Assembly (NCBI GenBank): GCA_022113835.1
Contig: JAILWY010000005.1
Location: 8,822,501 to 8,886,500 of the forward strand
DNA: 64,000 nt
Direction of reading: 5' to 3'
Origin: Atopsyche davidsoni
Taxonomy: Eukaryota; Arthropoda; Insecta; Trichoptera; Hydrobiosidae
Shown: positions 11,191 through 23,404 of the stretch, one piece after another
How positions within the stretch are numbered: the first letter of the stretch is position 1
Layout: each line of letters begins with the position of its first letter
The notes under the pieces: model-generated
The model's input: the letters and a program-made list of their open reading frames with translations, nothing else
Databases searched by the model: none
Told to the model about the DNA's origin: nothing
Made by a program: the position numbers and the translations under genes

Positions 11191-12129
11191 GGGCAGAGGA
11201 ACTTGTACGATTAAAATATCTTTAATTTTTTACCTTGCACTATCTTAAAATCTAAACTAGAACATGTTTTTTTTTTATAATAGCAATTAACACCAGTTCT
11301 ATCATCGCTTTATTGCTCTGATATGCATTAAGATAGTAACATATGAATCACTGGGTCAGCAGTTCTTTTTTGTAACGGATTTTTATTTGGCATGCTATTG
11401 TTTTACATAGCAGCTTTTTTTTGCACACTTTTAACAATGAATGCGCCATAATTCAAGTGGCATTGTTTTTTTTTTTCGTTAGTAACGGACTAAATCTGTT
11501 GAACTCTGCGTTTTTTTTATATATACATATATATTTTAATGCCCGCTAGCGGATATACAGATTTTAAATAACAAAATGGAGAAGTCATAACACCTTGAAT
11601 AATAGACTTGACTTCATTATTTATTTTTATTTATTGTGGATTGGATGTTTTCGGAAAGAGTTTCTCGAGGTAAATACTTTTGTATATAGCAGTTTAAAAT
11701 ATAATATATCGAAAAAAATCCACTACTTCTAGCGATAAAGAGTTTTCAATATCAGAGGGAAGTGATATGAATCATAGATTTTACAAATGGTATCTTGATG
11801 ATGTGCAATTAAAACATGTTCGAAATACTGATAGATGATCACTATATTTACGCACGTACTCGATTATGAAAATACTGATTAAAAAAAATTACACTTGAAA
11901 ATAAATATAGCTGCAGATTTTCTTGAAACTTTGCCATTTTTTAAAATATGCCCAACGTAGTTTTTTTTATAAATTCAAGACATTTTAGTAAATTATGAGT
12001 ACAGCGTTTTATTTACCAAATATAATTTGATTGAAAGCAACGAATTTAAAAGTATATTGAATAAAATAAAAACAATAATGTATGTTTAAAAATGATCTAT
12101 AACTTCTCAATATTCAAGTATCGCATCAC
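11191..12129. other. AT-rich DNA with a 10-bp palindrome
   Basis: Poly-T runs and TA stretches. CCGCTAGCGG (11543-11552) is a perfect palindrome. No gene is seen. Confidence 0.4.
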
Positions 12130-12370
12130 ATGCTCGAACTTTAAATAACAAATTGAGGTGAGGCGGCGGTCCGCTGACCCGTTTTTTTGTGATGCTGCTC
12201 TTATAACGTGAGAAGGTGGGCCTGGCTGACCTTGGCGGCTGCCGTGCCAGCCGAGGATACTGCCAGGGAGCGTGCAGAAAGGCCGATCACTGCACATTTT
12301 AATTTCCCACTCAACAGCCTTAGACACTGTAGAGTGTAGACGAATCCGGCGACTAGCATTCAACACTTCA
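12130..12370 (-). other. GC-rich island: possible minus-strand core promoter or exon
   Basis: On the minus strand, TATAAG (12205-12200) lies 30 bases upstream of an initiator-like TCAGC (A at 12175), the spacing of a classical insect TATA-Inr promoter. The same segment also offers a good minus acceptor (...CTACACTCTACAG) followed by 41 open phase-0 codons that end in this very TTATAA, so the TATA may simply be a stop codon. An 89-codon minus frame (12097-12366) and two plus-strand frames are also open. The assignment is unresolved. Confidence 0.3.
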
Positions 12371-14670
12371 TCTCAACCTTTCTTCCACATAAATCAATTA
12401 CTACAAATTAAAAATATCATACACTAAAATAAAAAAAGTTATGTTTTCTATTTTGTCAGACATACACACAGAAGTTTTTGGAATTTAAAATATCAAATTT
12501 ACTCTGTACAATAAATGTATTTTTATACGCGTGATTCATAAAATAGCGAGCTTATTTGCTTGAATTCAGGTGTGTCTATAATATTTTTTTTAATTTTGTC
12601 AATATTAATCATTCTCTTCAAGCTTAGAAAAAGCAAGCTAAAAAGTAGATATGTAAATGTCGAAGATATACCGAGTCGGACACAATCGGTATTGCCTTTG
12701 AATACATCTTATTATTATGTTTGGGTCAATTACTTTTACAAAGTAGTGTGGTTATCGTATCTTCGTTGGTGTTTCCTATTTAGTGTGGTTTTTATATTAT
12801 TTGTTTCACCTTATAAAATTTAGTGTAACAATCATGATAATATAAAAATTAATGCATGAACAAACTCAAAAATACCTTTTAATGTTGAGTAACTGGTCCA
12901 AAACAATACTCAAGTGTTTTGACGATTTTTCGGAAACGTCACTTCTCTTTTTAATAATAACTTATACTCGTATAAAGATCTCATCCAATAAAAACTTTTC
13001 ACTAAAACAAATATGGTAAAGTCTTTTCACAGCCAATTATTGTTATTTCAAGATTCTTAATCTTTTGAAAATTACAAATATAAAACGGATTGCAAAAAAT
13101 CTTTACCGGCATTAAAACAGTATTTTTCAAAGATCTGCTTTAGTGAACAGCTCTGAAAAAAACGGATAGGTTCTAGGTCCGTATCCTTTCACTCCGTCCG
13201 ATACCAGGTAATACCAGAACTATCAATTAGAACCCAGCGTTAAATACCCAACATCGAGATTGATCGCCGCTGTTAGAAAAAATATTGAACCTTGTAATTT
13301 GGAAAATTGATACGGATTTAATTTATCTATGCACAAAGTGCAAATTAATGTTTCAGGGAGTTTAATGGCGTTCGTGAGTATTGATTGTGATTGCATAAGA
13401 AATCATAACTACTCCATACGCTATTTATTATTATTTTATATGCATCTAACTATCAATTTGTGCGATGGATAGTCTGGGTTAAAGTATTATACTCACAAAT
13501 CTAGGCTACATATATGAAGGTACTGCGCAGTGGCATGTGATACATTCTATCAATTAAGTAATGTGTGCCCAAAAGTGTTTTTGATACTTTGTAGTATTAA
13601 GATTTTGATTCTTTTGAGTTTTTTAATTTTTTACTTTGCAAGCTATTGACTTATAAGCTAAGATTATACAAACAAGTAATCTAATAATGATATTACTCTA
13701 TGAAAGTGAATATAGGCCAGTACGGCTGTCTGTGTAGTAACGTGCCCGGCATTGTCTTGATCTAGACAACTTGATTCTTTTGAGCTTATTATGAATACTT
13801 AAGTAAAATATTATGAGTTTTTTATCAATATTGTAGTTATGCGCGTTGAAAATTGATTACTGTCACTTTCTAATTACATCTGGATTGTCCCGTTTATATT
13901 CAATTTCTTTGTCACCAACAAGGCTTTGCTTAACAAGACTATATCAAAGGAACCTTATTATTTCAACTTCCCATATAATGATTCTTTATCGTCTTCCTAT
14001 GGTTGTAATAATATTAATACATTTTTTTTAGTTAGCAACCCTTATAAAGCCTCGTGTGATTTGTCTTAATATATCTAGTCATTTCTTGCACGTAGCCTTA
14101 AAAAAACTATAAAACAGAAAAAAATTTATACTTATATTCAATTTTGTTTAAAAAATTACGAAATAATGTATTCAAGAATCTTATCTATATTTATACGATA
14201 TGATAAAAATTTTAAATTCATAAATTTTTTTCACAAAAACCAAATAACACTTGTACACAGGAAACTATAAATTCTATAAAGTCATTTCTAAACAATTTAA
14301 CGTATTGAATATATAAATTGTTTGTAAAAAAATTACAAAATATATTTTAGATAATTTAGTGTAAAATTGATCTTTCATCTGAACAGAGTTGATTAATTTA
14401 TAAATGTATTTTATTGATTATTCTGCAAACACGATCAATGTGATTTTAGACAGCCAATAGAATCAAGAGTAAATATAATTTTTAAAAGTAGGTTTAGATT
14501 TTTCCTATATAGAAAGGTTTTTTTTTTGGTCACGACTTTATATTGTGATTGATTATTGATCCTTCCGGCAGAATAACAAAATGGTAGTCATAGGCAATTG
14601 CTCATTTTAGTGGACGTTATGTCGCTCTAGTATCGGTTTGTTCGCCTGTCAACTTTCAGAATTTTATTGA
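12371..14670. other. AT-rich DNA, nothing certain
   Basis: A GC-richer block at 13140-13270 has no consistent frame. A 17-base segment at 13357-13373 sits between a good acceptor and a GTGAGT donor but is too short to call. The 87-codon frame at 12560-12823 is AT-rich and hydrophobic, as expected by chance. Confidence 0.4.
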
Positions 14671-14674
14671 GCAG

Positions 14675-14870
14675 GAAGTCATCTTTTTCTTCAAGTACCT
14701 CCATTCAGAGGAGGGTGGTGACTATTATATCTCACTAAGCACATTTTTCTCTTACTAATTTGGCTGTAATCTCAACTTCCATCCACTGTTGAAAATTCCG
14801 CATTCACGTTAGATTTCTCCATCCAATGCCTCATTTTCCTAGGATTTTTCCTTGGAATATCAGACAAAGT
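14675..14870 (-). mobile_element. LINE 3'-end fragment (copy 4)
   Basis: The + strand shows the family landmarks in order: CTTCAAGTACCTCCATTCAG, AGGAGGGTGGTGACT, and AATTCCGCATTCACGTTAGA. It has the same orientation as the other four copies. Stops and small indels destroy the minus-strand frame. Confidence 0.6.
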
Positions 14871-15167
14871 CACAAAATTATATTAATGTCTCACCATATG
14901 TATTAACTATATTTTTTCAGCGTTTAGTAAAATATCAAAAGGTCCAAGCCTAAATTTAGCTTTGTGATATTTTACACTTACTTCCACTGATCAATAGATT
15001 ATTATTTTTATTTTACTGTACAGACCTAAATACTGCTGTATTACCAGTATCTCAATAAAGTACGGTGCTTTGCTATAAATATTCAACAAAATAAAAATAT
15101 AAATAATAATAAATCTAATGGTGAACAAACTGATACTCGAGAGTAGACCATAAAAAATAACATAAAA

Positions 15168-15199
15168 TTTTATTGACTCTCAATCGCGAGTCAATAAAA
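15168..15199. repeat. Perfect 12-bp inverted repeat
   Basis: Arms TTTTATTGACTC and GAGTCAATAAAA with an 8-base loop. It is too short to be an element by itself. It lies about 160 bases before the candidate exon at 15356. Confidence 0.7.
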
Positions 15200-15355
15200 C
15201 CAATAGACCCTGCATGTTATGATTTTGGATCATCGATATAATTCCTCTCATTATTAAGATAATCGAGAATTCACTTAATATTTACGAGTGTATCTTGCAT
15301 TTAAATTTTAAATCAGATAAAGAATCCACTTTTAATTCGCACCGTGTCCTTGCAG

Positions 15356-15525
15356 ACACAAAGCAAGCCACGATTTGATATCTACGTACAAAATCGTTCA
15401 CTCAGCAGTGAACGCACAAAAACAGCTTACATTCTAAATACGACAAAAAAATTATTAAGAATTGTAATAACAGTTGAAACATTTATAAAAAATTATAAAG
15501 AAGATATATTATCACCGTATTCATG
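15356..15525 (+). CDS. Candidate internal exon, unknown product
   Basis: The acceptor (CGTGTCCTTGCAG, ending 15355) and donor ATG|GTAAGC (15526) bracket 170 bases open in one frame, phase 0 in and phase 2 out. If unspliced the frame stops three bases later. The peptide begins TQSKPRFDIYVQNRSLSSER and later becomes Lys/Ile-rich, following local base composition. An 8-bp-arm hairpin (15395-15414) lies inside. Both splice sites are good, but no family is recognised and a chance pairing cannot be excluded. Confidence 0.3.
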
Positions 15526-15529
15526 GTAA

Positions 15530-16640
15530 GCGATTTACATGTAAAACAACATAAAATCCTCTTTTTTTGTAGCCTAGGTACGATTTAAACCAATACTTCT
15601 TGAAAATCAAGACTTAGCGCATCAGCCTTTTCGATTCTGTGTCTTTTTCATTATGCAAAAATTCGAATCAAACTCAGACTAAACTTCTAGATATCTCGCC
15701 GTTCAAAGCTTGAAATTTCAATCGTACCCCAAACACCAAACCCAAAATTTATTAAAGCACTATTTATATCATCATTTCTTTTCGGTTTTAAAAATAAAAT
15801 CATTATTTTCTATATAATCGACTTTTATTTTAACACTTTTATATCCAACCCCAGCTATGGAAAATCAGAGGGTAATGATGGATTGGTGTGTTTATTGAGT
15901 GCAATATTTTACTCTAGTAGGTATTGAAAATAAAACCAAAACCAAAGGATAATGGTCTTTACAAATTAAAAAAACGGTCTATAATGACTTTGTTGAGTTA
16001 ATCTCGGAGTATGCAATTACCAGAGTTCGTTATGGCACTCTTTGTGGTCGTGTCGTAACTCTCACTCCTACAAAACAATAAATCTTTTATTATTACATTT
16101 ATTATAAAATATGAGGCTTTGTAGTATGTTTAATACTTTAATTCACAGAACTAGGTATAAAACTATATGACTTTGTTACTTTACGTATCGTTTGTTTATT
16201 CAGAAAACGTGGACATTTTAAACTCTCAAAATGTATCAACTGGTTAGGTACAGTGAATTAGAGAAGCATCGGTTCGTCGTCTGCTGTATTTTTTTAATCA
16301 CCGCAGATAGAAAGATAGCTGCACAGAACGAAGTTATATATATATTTTATTTCGCAAGAAAACAAGTAAATAAATATTAAACAAATATCCTGTTTTTTTT
16401 TTCTAATTTACGGTGATATGAATGATAAATGCAAAAAAAACTCGACCCGTTCTAATATTTTAACATAATTTCTCACATCCTTATCACCGTATTTAAATTA
16501 GCCATAAAATCTTTTCAGTGTGACCTTGAGACTATCCCGAGACGCACACATATGTGATTTAATAGCCGATAACTTGTATTCAATGCTTATGTGATTAAGC
16601 ATATTTTTTCACACATTGAAAACGATTAAAGAAAACTCTC
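15530..16640. other. AT-rich DNA, nothing recognised
   Basis: No supported frame or repeat. GC-richer patches at 16010-16070 and 16250-16330 are unexplained. Confidence 0.45.
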
Positions 16641-16800
16641 AGAAAATATCATCGTGACTTGTGAGGGATTCGAACCCACATCCCCAAGCTAAATGGGTAA
16701 ATAAATACGCATCCTGATTAACATTAATCCAATTTAATATATATATGTATTCAATGCTTTCCACTCTACCGGGTTGATGGCTCGTATTTCGACTACAAAC
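16640..16800 (-). mobile_element. tRNA-derived SINE fragment
   Basis: On the minus strand an A-box-like block (GAGCCATCAACCCGGTAGAG, about 16783-16764) and a near-perfect B box GGTTCGAATCC (16676-16666) occur in tRNA order. The spacing of roughly 90 bases is about twice that of a tRNA gene and no cloverleaf can be drawn, so this is a pol III-promoter retroposon rather than a tRNA gene. No poly-A tail or target-site duplication was identified. Confidence 0.45.
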
Positions 16801-19800
16801 CTTACCTTGCTCTTCGCGAGAGTAATTCCCGAAATTCCAAACGACCGACCGCATAACTCTGCAAGATACTTTAAATCCATAAAACACGTAGTAATCGACG
16901 CTTTGAAAAGCGATTACCATTCAAATTATCTAGATTCATCTGCTCTGGTGTTAGTTCTCGCCTTAACCTCCACGCTCTGGGTTTTGAAACTTTGCATAAA
17001 CATCACATCTGCTGACTGACCAAAATATCAGAATATCGCATAATACAAGTAGTCTTCGTATAATTAAGCAATACTTTAAGATCCTAATAAAGACACGAAA
17101 TGGGCATACCATGATCTATTCTGAAAACTAGATTAAAACTAAATAAATGCAACAGCTATCTAGTAAAACTATTATTTGCTACTAACTGATTAAAATATAT
17201 CCATACTCTATTGCAATTTATGCCAACAATAATAACAAACATTTGATTTTTTTTCATCAATAAGATAAAATATCATACATTGGTTGAACTTGTAGCTTTG
17301 AAATATAAAAAAAAATATTATTAAAATACACGGTCAACTTATCAGATTGACTACTAACTTAATAGCTGGTAACTAATTTTATTTTGGGTTCACGTCGTAA
17401 AAAATGCAAAATAGAAATGAAGTTTGCTTGAATGAATATATATGTAATTATGCATAATTTTATAAAACTGTGAGACGTGATATGTTTTAATTTGAAAGTC
17501 AATAAATATACAGTACATGAATTATTTTTTAATAATTTTCTATATATTGGTAGTTTGTTAAATTTATTTTTGCATTTTATAAAATAATATGAATCACGAT
17601 TCTCTAATAAGTATTGACACTGAAAAGGAACTCTGGACATTACTTTTTAAGATACAAAAATGATATTCTATTGAAATAACGTAACGGTAACATTTCAATG
17701 CATGCCACGATATTATATAAGTATTATTAAGTATACTTAAGACAGCTGCTGTTCCTTAATAATTATAAGATGTTCACATTATATAGTAAATTCACCCTTC
17801 TGCCCTTCTGATTTGCCCTTCTGTTTTGTCTGTTATATTTTGCTTTCTGTTTTATCATAAGTGTTTATATTTGTTATCTGGTTCTTAGTTATTATTTTTT
17901 TTTATTCATCAACTCATGCAGAAAACGGGTTTTTCTACATATTTTCCCTACATAACTCAATAACAAAAAAAAAAATACATACCCCTTGTAAGCCTCATGG
18001 GATCATGGGATAGCCATATACCGTATTATAACTATAACCATAAGAACTATTGTAAATTACTAAAATTTAAAATAAAGTTAATTTTTTTTTTTACTACTAA
18101 ATTATTGTTTTAAAATTTAAATTTATTTTAATAAAATGAGATGCATTTTTAATGTGATAGTTAGTTTTAAGTATCCAAAACACAAACGACCCCTGCCTAT
18201 AATACAAGTCATTTTAACATCGCTCCATCTCGCCTACAAGGCAATCAGTATAACGACTACAGCTCCCGAGTTGCCCAACGAAAACAGAACAGTCCCACGC
18301 TAAGAGACTACATTTAGTCAAATAAATATGTTTGGAATAACTTTAGCGCCACATAAATGTAAATTTACGAAGACAACATGTATAATAATTCACTAGTTAG
18401 TGTTGTGCTAATCATTGTCTGGAAATGTCTTCATTCCGAGCTGTAATGGCCGGGTTAGTGTGACTCTTCGTGGCTGCTATTGTTATTATGTGTAGCTATT
18501 TCCAAATCTAGAATATATAAATAAAACAATAATAGTAAATATAGGATACGTCCTTGTCAGATGGGTCTTACAGAAATTTAAAATATGTATCAGCGCAGCT
18601 CAAGCGTCCCAGTTGAACAGTGCGTATTACAAAATCATCACCATATCTGCATATAAATATTTTTACGAGAATTTAATGATAATTTTAAATGTTTTGAATT
18701 ATTTTAATATACAAATAACATAAAGTATAAGATAATCTATGGTTCAATTTTATTTATGACCTAATAAACATTCAACTCACAAACAAAATAAATTTTAAAA
18801 TTGTATTAAAATAATCAATTATTGTAAAAAATACTTGTTGACCCAGTTTTTATTTTTTTGTACACAGTGTTTATTTTTTTGCACACAGAATTTTGTAATA
18901 CAGGAAGTTTTTAAAGTAGTTACTTTTTTCAATGGGACAACATGTATATTTTTGTATTCTTTTAAATTAAACGAATTTTATACAGCACTTATTATTTGAG
19001 TTCACTATATTTTTTTATAAAAAATTACAATTTTACTTGATTAAATTATACATCAAATTAATTATGTAAAACAAATAAATAATATAAGCAAGCCAAAAAC
19101 ATTTAAATATAAAAAAGATCCATTAACGCGTATTTACAGCATTTAAATTCATTTCTTTAGGCGTATTTGCATAATGATTACACGCAATACCCCGAATTTA
19201 GTTAGAAGTCCCATACAATTTAGACAATCATCATTCTTTCTATCATTTATATGATTAATACTAAGTAAGTACGCGGCTATTATCGTTGTACAATTCCACA
19301 CAGGGGAAAGTAACTTTATTACGGAATATTTTATTTCAATTATCACTACATAGGCATTATACTATCGTAAAAGAAATATGTATTTAATTTAAGCGTCTAT
19401 GTTTAAACCAAACGATATTCTTTTTCGTCAATTTTTTTTTATTATTCACAATGACAGTATATAATAGTCATAATTTTTAAAAAAATAATAATGTATACAT
19501 AAAAAACAGGCATAAGTAGATATTATAGATAATAATTAATAAATAAAAATGAATCGATTCATTGAGTATAAACTGAACAGTAACATATTTAAAATTATAT
19601 GTAATTTAAAATCTTTCTGTGACGATCCAATCTTATGCTGCTTTCCTCTTTATAAGCTCACAAACGGTTTCCTTACATAACACTTAAATAACTCAGGCCT
19701 GAACCCAATTGATACGGTTCGAAGAAAGTTCTGTCCGGTCAGAGGTCAACAGTCAACCAGTAAGGCAAGGAAGTAACCGACGGTTGTGTAACCGCAGCTT

Positions 19801-20144
19801 AATCCTATGTTCTACTGGCGCGGCGCTTCCCAAAGCAGCTTTACTATGATTTACAGTGCCGCGTCATTACACCGCATCCGACCGTTTTATACGTGAGATA
19901 ACAAGTGAGGAAACAACACAGCTTAGTTATAAATGTTTACAATACCCACCAGTGGCGTACGTGACGTGTTATCCCTAATACCATGGTTTCGTACAAAAAG
20001 CTACATGTTTACCACGTTGTCTATCTTTGATTTTAATATCGCATGGAATGAAATAGAATCGCTCAAAAATCACAAATAATATTAATATGATAATAAACAA
20101 AATAAGTAATAATAAAAAAGGCTATTATTTACAATACTATTTTT
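16801..20144. other. AT-rich DNA with three GC-richer blocks
   Basis: Blocks at 18160-18320, 18400-18490 and 19640-19990 stand out. The last contains the perfect 11-base palindrome AACCGACGGTT (19775-19785), which resembles paired Grainyhead/CP2-type half-sites. No consistent coding frame was found, so these are candidates for regulatory DNA. Confidence 0.3.
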
Positions 20145-20273
20145 TTAAAAACAGGGTAGGAATCTCCATACATCTGATCGCACAAAGACGCACTGTCCGA
20201 TACTAACAGGGAGGCAGATGGCTTGACAGAAGTTCAAAGCTGCATTGCGAGTGTTGCCTGCCGAGTCCTCCAT
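20145..20273 (-). CDS. Small ORF, unknown, weak
   Basis: ATG at 20273 opens 42 codons (MEDSAGNTRNAALNFCQAIC...) to TAA at 20145. An overlapping minus frame is open too, so composition may explain it. No homology is recognised. Confidence 0.15.
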   Translation of the reverse strand: MEDSAGNTRNAALNFCQAICLPVSIGQCVFVRSDVWRFLPCF

Positions 20274-20905
20274 CAATCACGAGCCTTCCAAAGCATTTCC
20301 ACATCGGGTTGATTGAAGAACACAATTAAATACTGTTGAAAGCCGTGACCATATTTTATGAATGAACACTTCAATGACTCCCGTGGTCACGGGGTGAGAC
20401 CACTTGCAATACCAACTATTATTTAAAAATAAATACATTTGCCAATTGACATTTAAACTTAACACATTTGATTAAAAAATAACACACTCGTTTAACATAA
20501 TCGCAAAAATACTACTTTAAATTTTCCAAGGATATCGATACATTGAATATAATAAGACTACCCAGTCTATTTTACACGCAAAGCGCTTTCTTTAGAGGGG
20601 TTACGTCACGCTCCCAAGTGCAAGGACATGCAAGACTTAAGAATAAGTATTCATCACCAATGCAATTATGTTTTTACACATAACTGTATAATTTGTAAAC
20701 TCTTATATAATAATTTACTACTTTATAAAATTTATATCCAGAACTGAGGTCGACACGGGTCAGGTGAGATTTGTTCAAAATGATTTAATAAAACGATGCA
20801 ATTCTTATTATACATACCTTTAGTCAATTTTAAAACCGATATTATTACTGGCCCTTGCTTTTTTTATTTATTAATTTAAATATTAACAGTATATTTTTAA
20901 AAAAG

Positions 20906-20987
20906 ATTTTTGTGCGTTATACCGGATCAAAATAGCGTAAGCCCATCGCTACTTCAGACTGGAACCAAAAGTGACGAAACTCTTGAG
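20906..20987 (+). CDS. Candidate exon with excellent donor, unknown product
   Basis: GAG|GTATGT at 20987/20988 is a near-consensus donor. The 82 bases before it are open, with peptide ending QNSVSPSLLQTGTKSDETLE, a polar Ser/Thr-rich composition. The weakness is the acceptor: the only AG compatible with the open frame (20905) follows an A-run, not a pyrimidine tract, and an in-frame stop lies just upstream. Confidence 0.25.
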
Positions 20988-20989
20988 GT

Positions 20990-23300
20990 ATGTGTGACTT
21001 AATAATCATCACCAGCATCGTCCTTCCATCTCCTCGTACACTTAGACTATTAAAAAATAAACACGCGTGTCAATATAATATATGATATTATGTATAATGT
21101 CTTCATAACAACGCGTAATCAGTTTTAAGTTTAAATTGCCAGAAAAAAATACACAGGCCTCGAAAATGCTCGTACAAAAAAGTCACCATTGAGTAATGCC
21201 TATGTGAAACGGATTTTTTTTTTCAAATTAAATTACCAACTTGCTATTAATGTTTGAATTTAAAAAATCATATGACTTCATCAGCCACTGACAAACTTAT
21301 GTTCAAATAGTTCAATTATTATTTTTCCCATCCCAATGCTTAATTAAAATTGTTGCGATTTTAATTATGATTATTCCATAACTTCAATACTATGAGCGAA
21401 AGTGCTCAATGGTATTTTTGCAATCAGTTCATAAATGGGCATTGCCTGTTAGTCGGGTACGTTTTCATTAATTTGGTATAACTATTGCTGCGAATAGAGG
21501 TCGGCAAGGGGCGTACACTCTATAAAAGCAACGCATAAATCTATACCCTTAATTGCCTTTTCGCAAATTTTAAAGTTGTATATAGTTACTAGAATTACGC
21601 TAAAAATAATTGCTTTTGTGTTCAGATACTCAAAATGAAAAGTTCATATTACTTTGTTGTAGTAGGATGTCGCAAAGAAAAGTACATGTTATCAAATAGT
21701 TGGAAGCATTGAAAATCAATTTCGACTACAACTTATTAATATATAATAAATAGAATATTTAAATTCATTAAATTTAAATACGCAATGAAAAAACATTTTT
21801 TATTTTTTAAAATAAATATGCGTTTGAGTGCTCCTGAAATATATTTTACTAATTACAGAAAACGTGTATTCCATAATAATTTTCAATTGAGTGGAAATCA
21901 ATGTTTAATTTGGTTAGAAAATATATTGCAAAATCCGTGTTTTGACGGCATGCAAAGCATTTGACGTCGGACCGCGTGGCGGTTTTGGAAGTTTTGTTTT
22001 AATCTCAGATAAGTTTACCGTACGAGTGTTTTTGTTGTGATTTTCGAGTTGCTCAACAGGCTGTCTGTTTAATGAAGAATAGCTGCGAAACATTCAACAA
22101 TTGTGAAATTGTTGATCAAGAGACCCGACAGATTGATCAGACCTCCTGGGGACTCGAGGTTTTGGGACTTGCATTAGAATCAATTGATTTTTTTTTAATT
22201 TCTAATACCAATATTATCAATCTCTTGCGCTATGTTCGTCCATCTATTGTAGACCGGTATTTTACCAATTCACATTAAGTGATACTGCCGTAATGTTTTT
22301 TTTGTTCTTTTAATGATTAATTGTAGATATAATTAAAATAGCAAATATCAAAGATTCGTTTACATTGATTTATGGAAAGGTTATACTTCGGAATATTTTT
22401 GACATATTTTAAATAGAAATATCTACGTGCTCAATTTAAAGTCTGTAGGTCAAACGTAGATATTATGAAGTATGCAGATGTTAAGCAAGCTATTAGAATT
22501 CTATTAATATACTAAAGATTACCGGTAATGTGTTTTTAAAAATATTAAATGTATTTAAAGCGGTTTAAGAAATATTATTGTATCATTGCTCGCAAAGTAC
22601 TTTATGATGAATAACTAGTATCGTTATAAGCTTTTGTGTTAAATAAATACAGTACATACTGACTTTAGACTATTTATAGAGACTAGTTATTAATACCAGA
22701 ACAGTGTACACTTATTACTTGTGTTATATATAAACAACTTTTTTTCACTATTCATACCCAGAATTCATATACCTATTTATTTTTATTTTGATACTCATAT
22801 AAAAGTAGTTATGTCATGACATTTCACAGCATAAAATTGAAATAATCCAAATTACGTTTTAAGTCGATAGAAAATAAAATAGATGATTTTAGCTAAGTAG
22901 ACCTAAATAATTTAAATGGTAATATTTCTTTCCTTATTATTTCAAAACGATTTAAATAAACAGTTTCAATCAATCAAAACATTTGGTCGAAAAATTCTCA
23001 AAGTTTACAGAACAACGTCATTATAAGAAATACATATGTAGGTTATGCCATTTCACCAAAACATAATAATATCACCGTTTAAAAATATTAACAGACTTAA
23101 CACTTGTTTTTTTTTTGTCTTGAGTCGAGATCCTGCAGCAGCGTCTCGAAAAGGTGGTTTTTGCACAACCACCGCGGTGACAGAAAACACCCATTTAATT
23201 ATAAATTATGATACGCATGTCAACACCAAAGTTTCAATCAGATTTCAGATAGCTTTACACGAAATCCCGCCGGGCCAACCATAAATAATCTGCCAGCCTT
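20990..23300. other. AT-rich DNA with an unsupported 68-codon ORF
   Basis: A less AT-rich stretch at 21950-22160 includes an ATG-started 68-codon frame (22072-22278) with no family resemblance and no donor. The rest shows nothing. Confidence 0.35.
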
Positions 23301-23304
23301 AATC

Positions 23305-23400
23305 AAATAGCCATAAAGTATCACGAGGATCCTCCCCGGCAGGACCAGAACCTGTGACCTCAACCACTCCCAGCTCCAATGCCACCATACCCAATAAATC
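23305..23400 (-). mobile_element. tRNA-derived SINE fragment
   Basis: On the minus strand the tRNA-like order is TGGCATTGGAGCTGGGAGTG, then GTTGAGG, then the B-box-like GGTTCTGGTCC (23352-23342), then CTGCCGGGGAGGATC. The spacing is close to that of tRNA genes, but the B box is altered and acceptor-stem pairing is not evident. It is a different family from the copy at 16640. Confidence 0.45.
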
Positions 23401-23404
23401 ACCA

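Noticed and set aside
12200..12205. TATAAG as a certain TATA box
   Set aside because: It coincides with the stop codon of an acceptor-led open frame; kept only as a low-confidence possibility.
13357..13373. 17-base plus-strand micro-exon between a strong acceptor and GTGAGT
   Set aside because: Sites are good, but without transcript data a 17-base exon cannot be supported.
19955..19975. CAGTGGCGTACGTGACG as a transposon end
   Set aside because: Resembles some terminal inverted repeats, but no matching opposite end was found.
20740..20765. GGTCAG|GTGAGA donor after a short segment
   Set aside because: Only a 24-base exon could precede it, with no supporting frame.
22072..22278. 68-codon ATG ORF beginning MKNSCETFNNCEIVDQETRQ
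   Set aside because: No donor, no homology, within the length range expected by chance.
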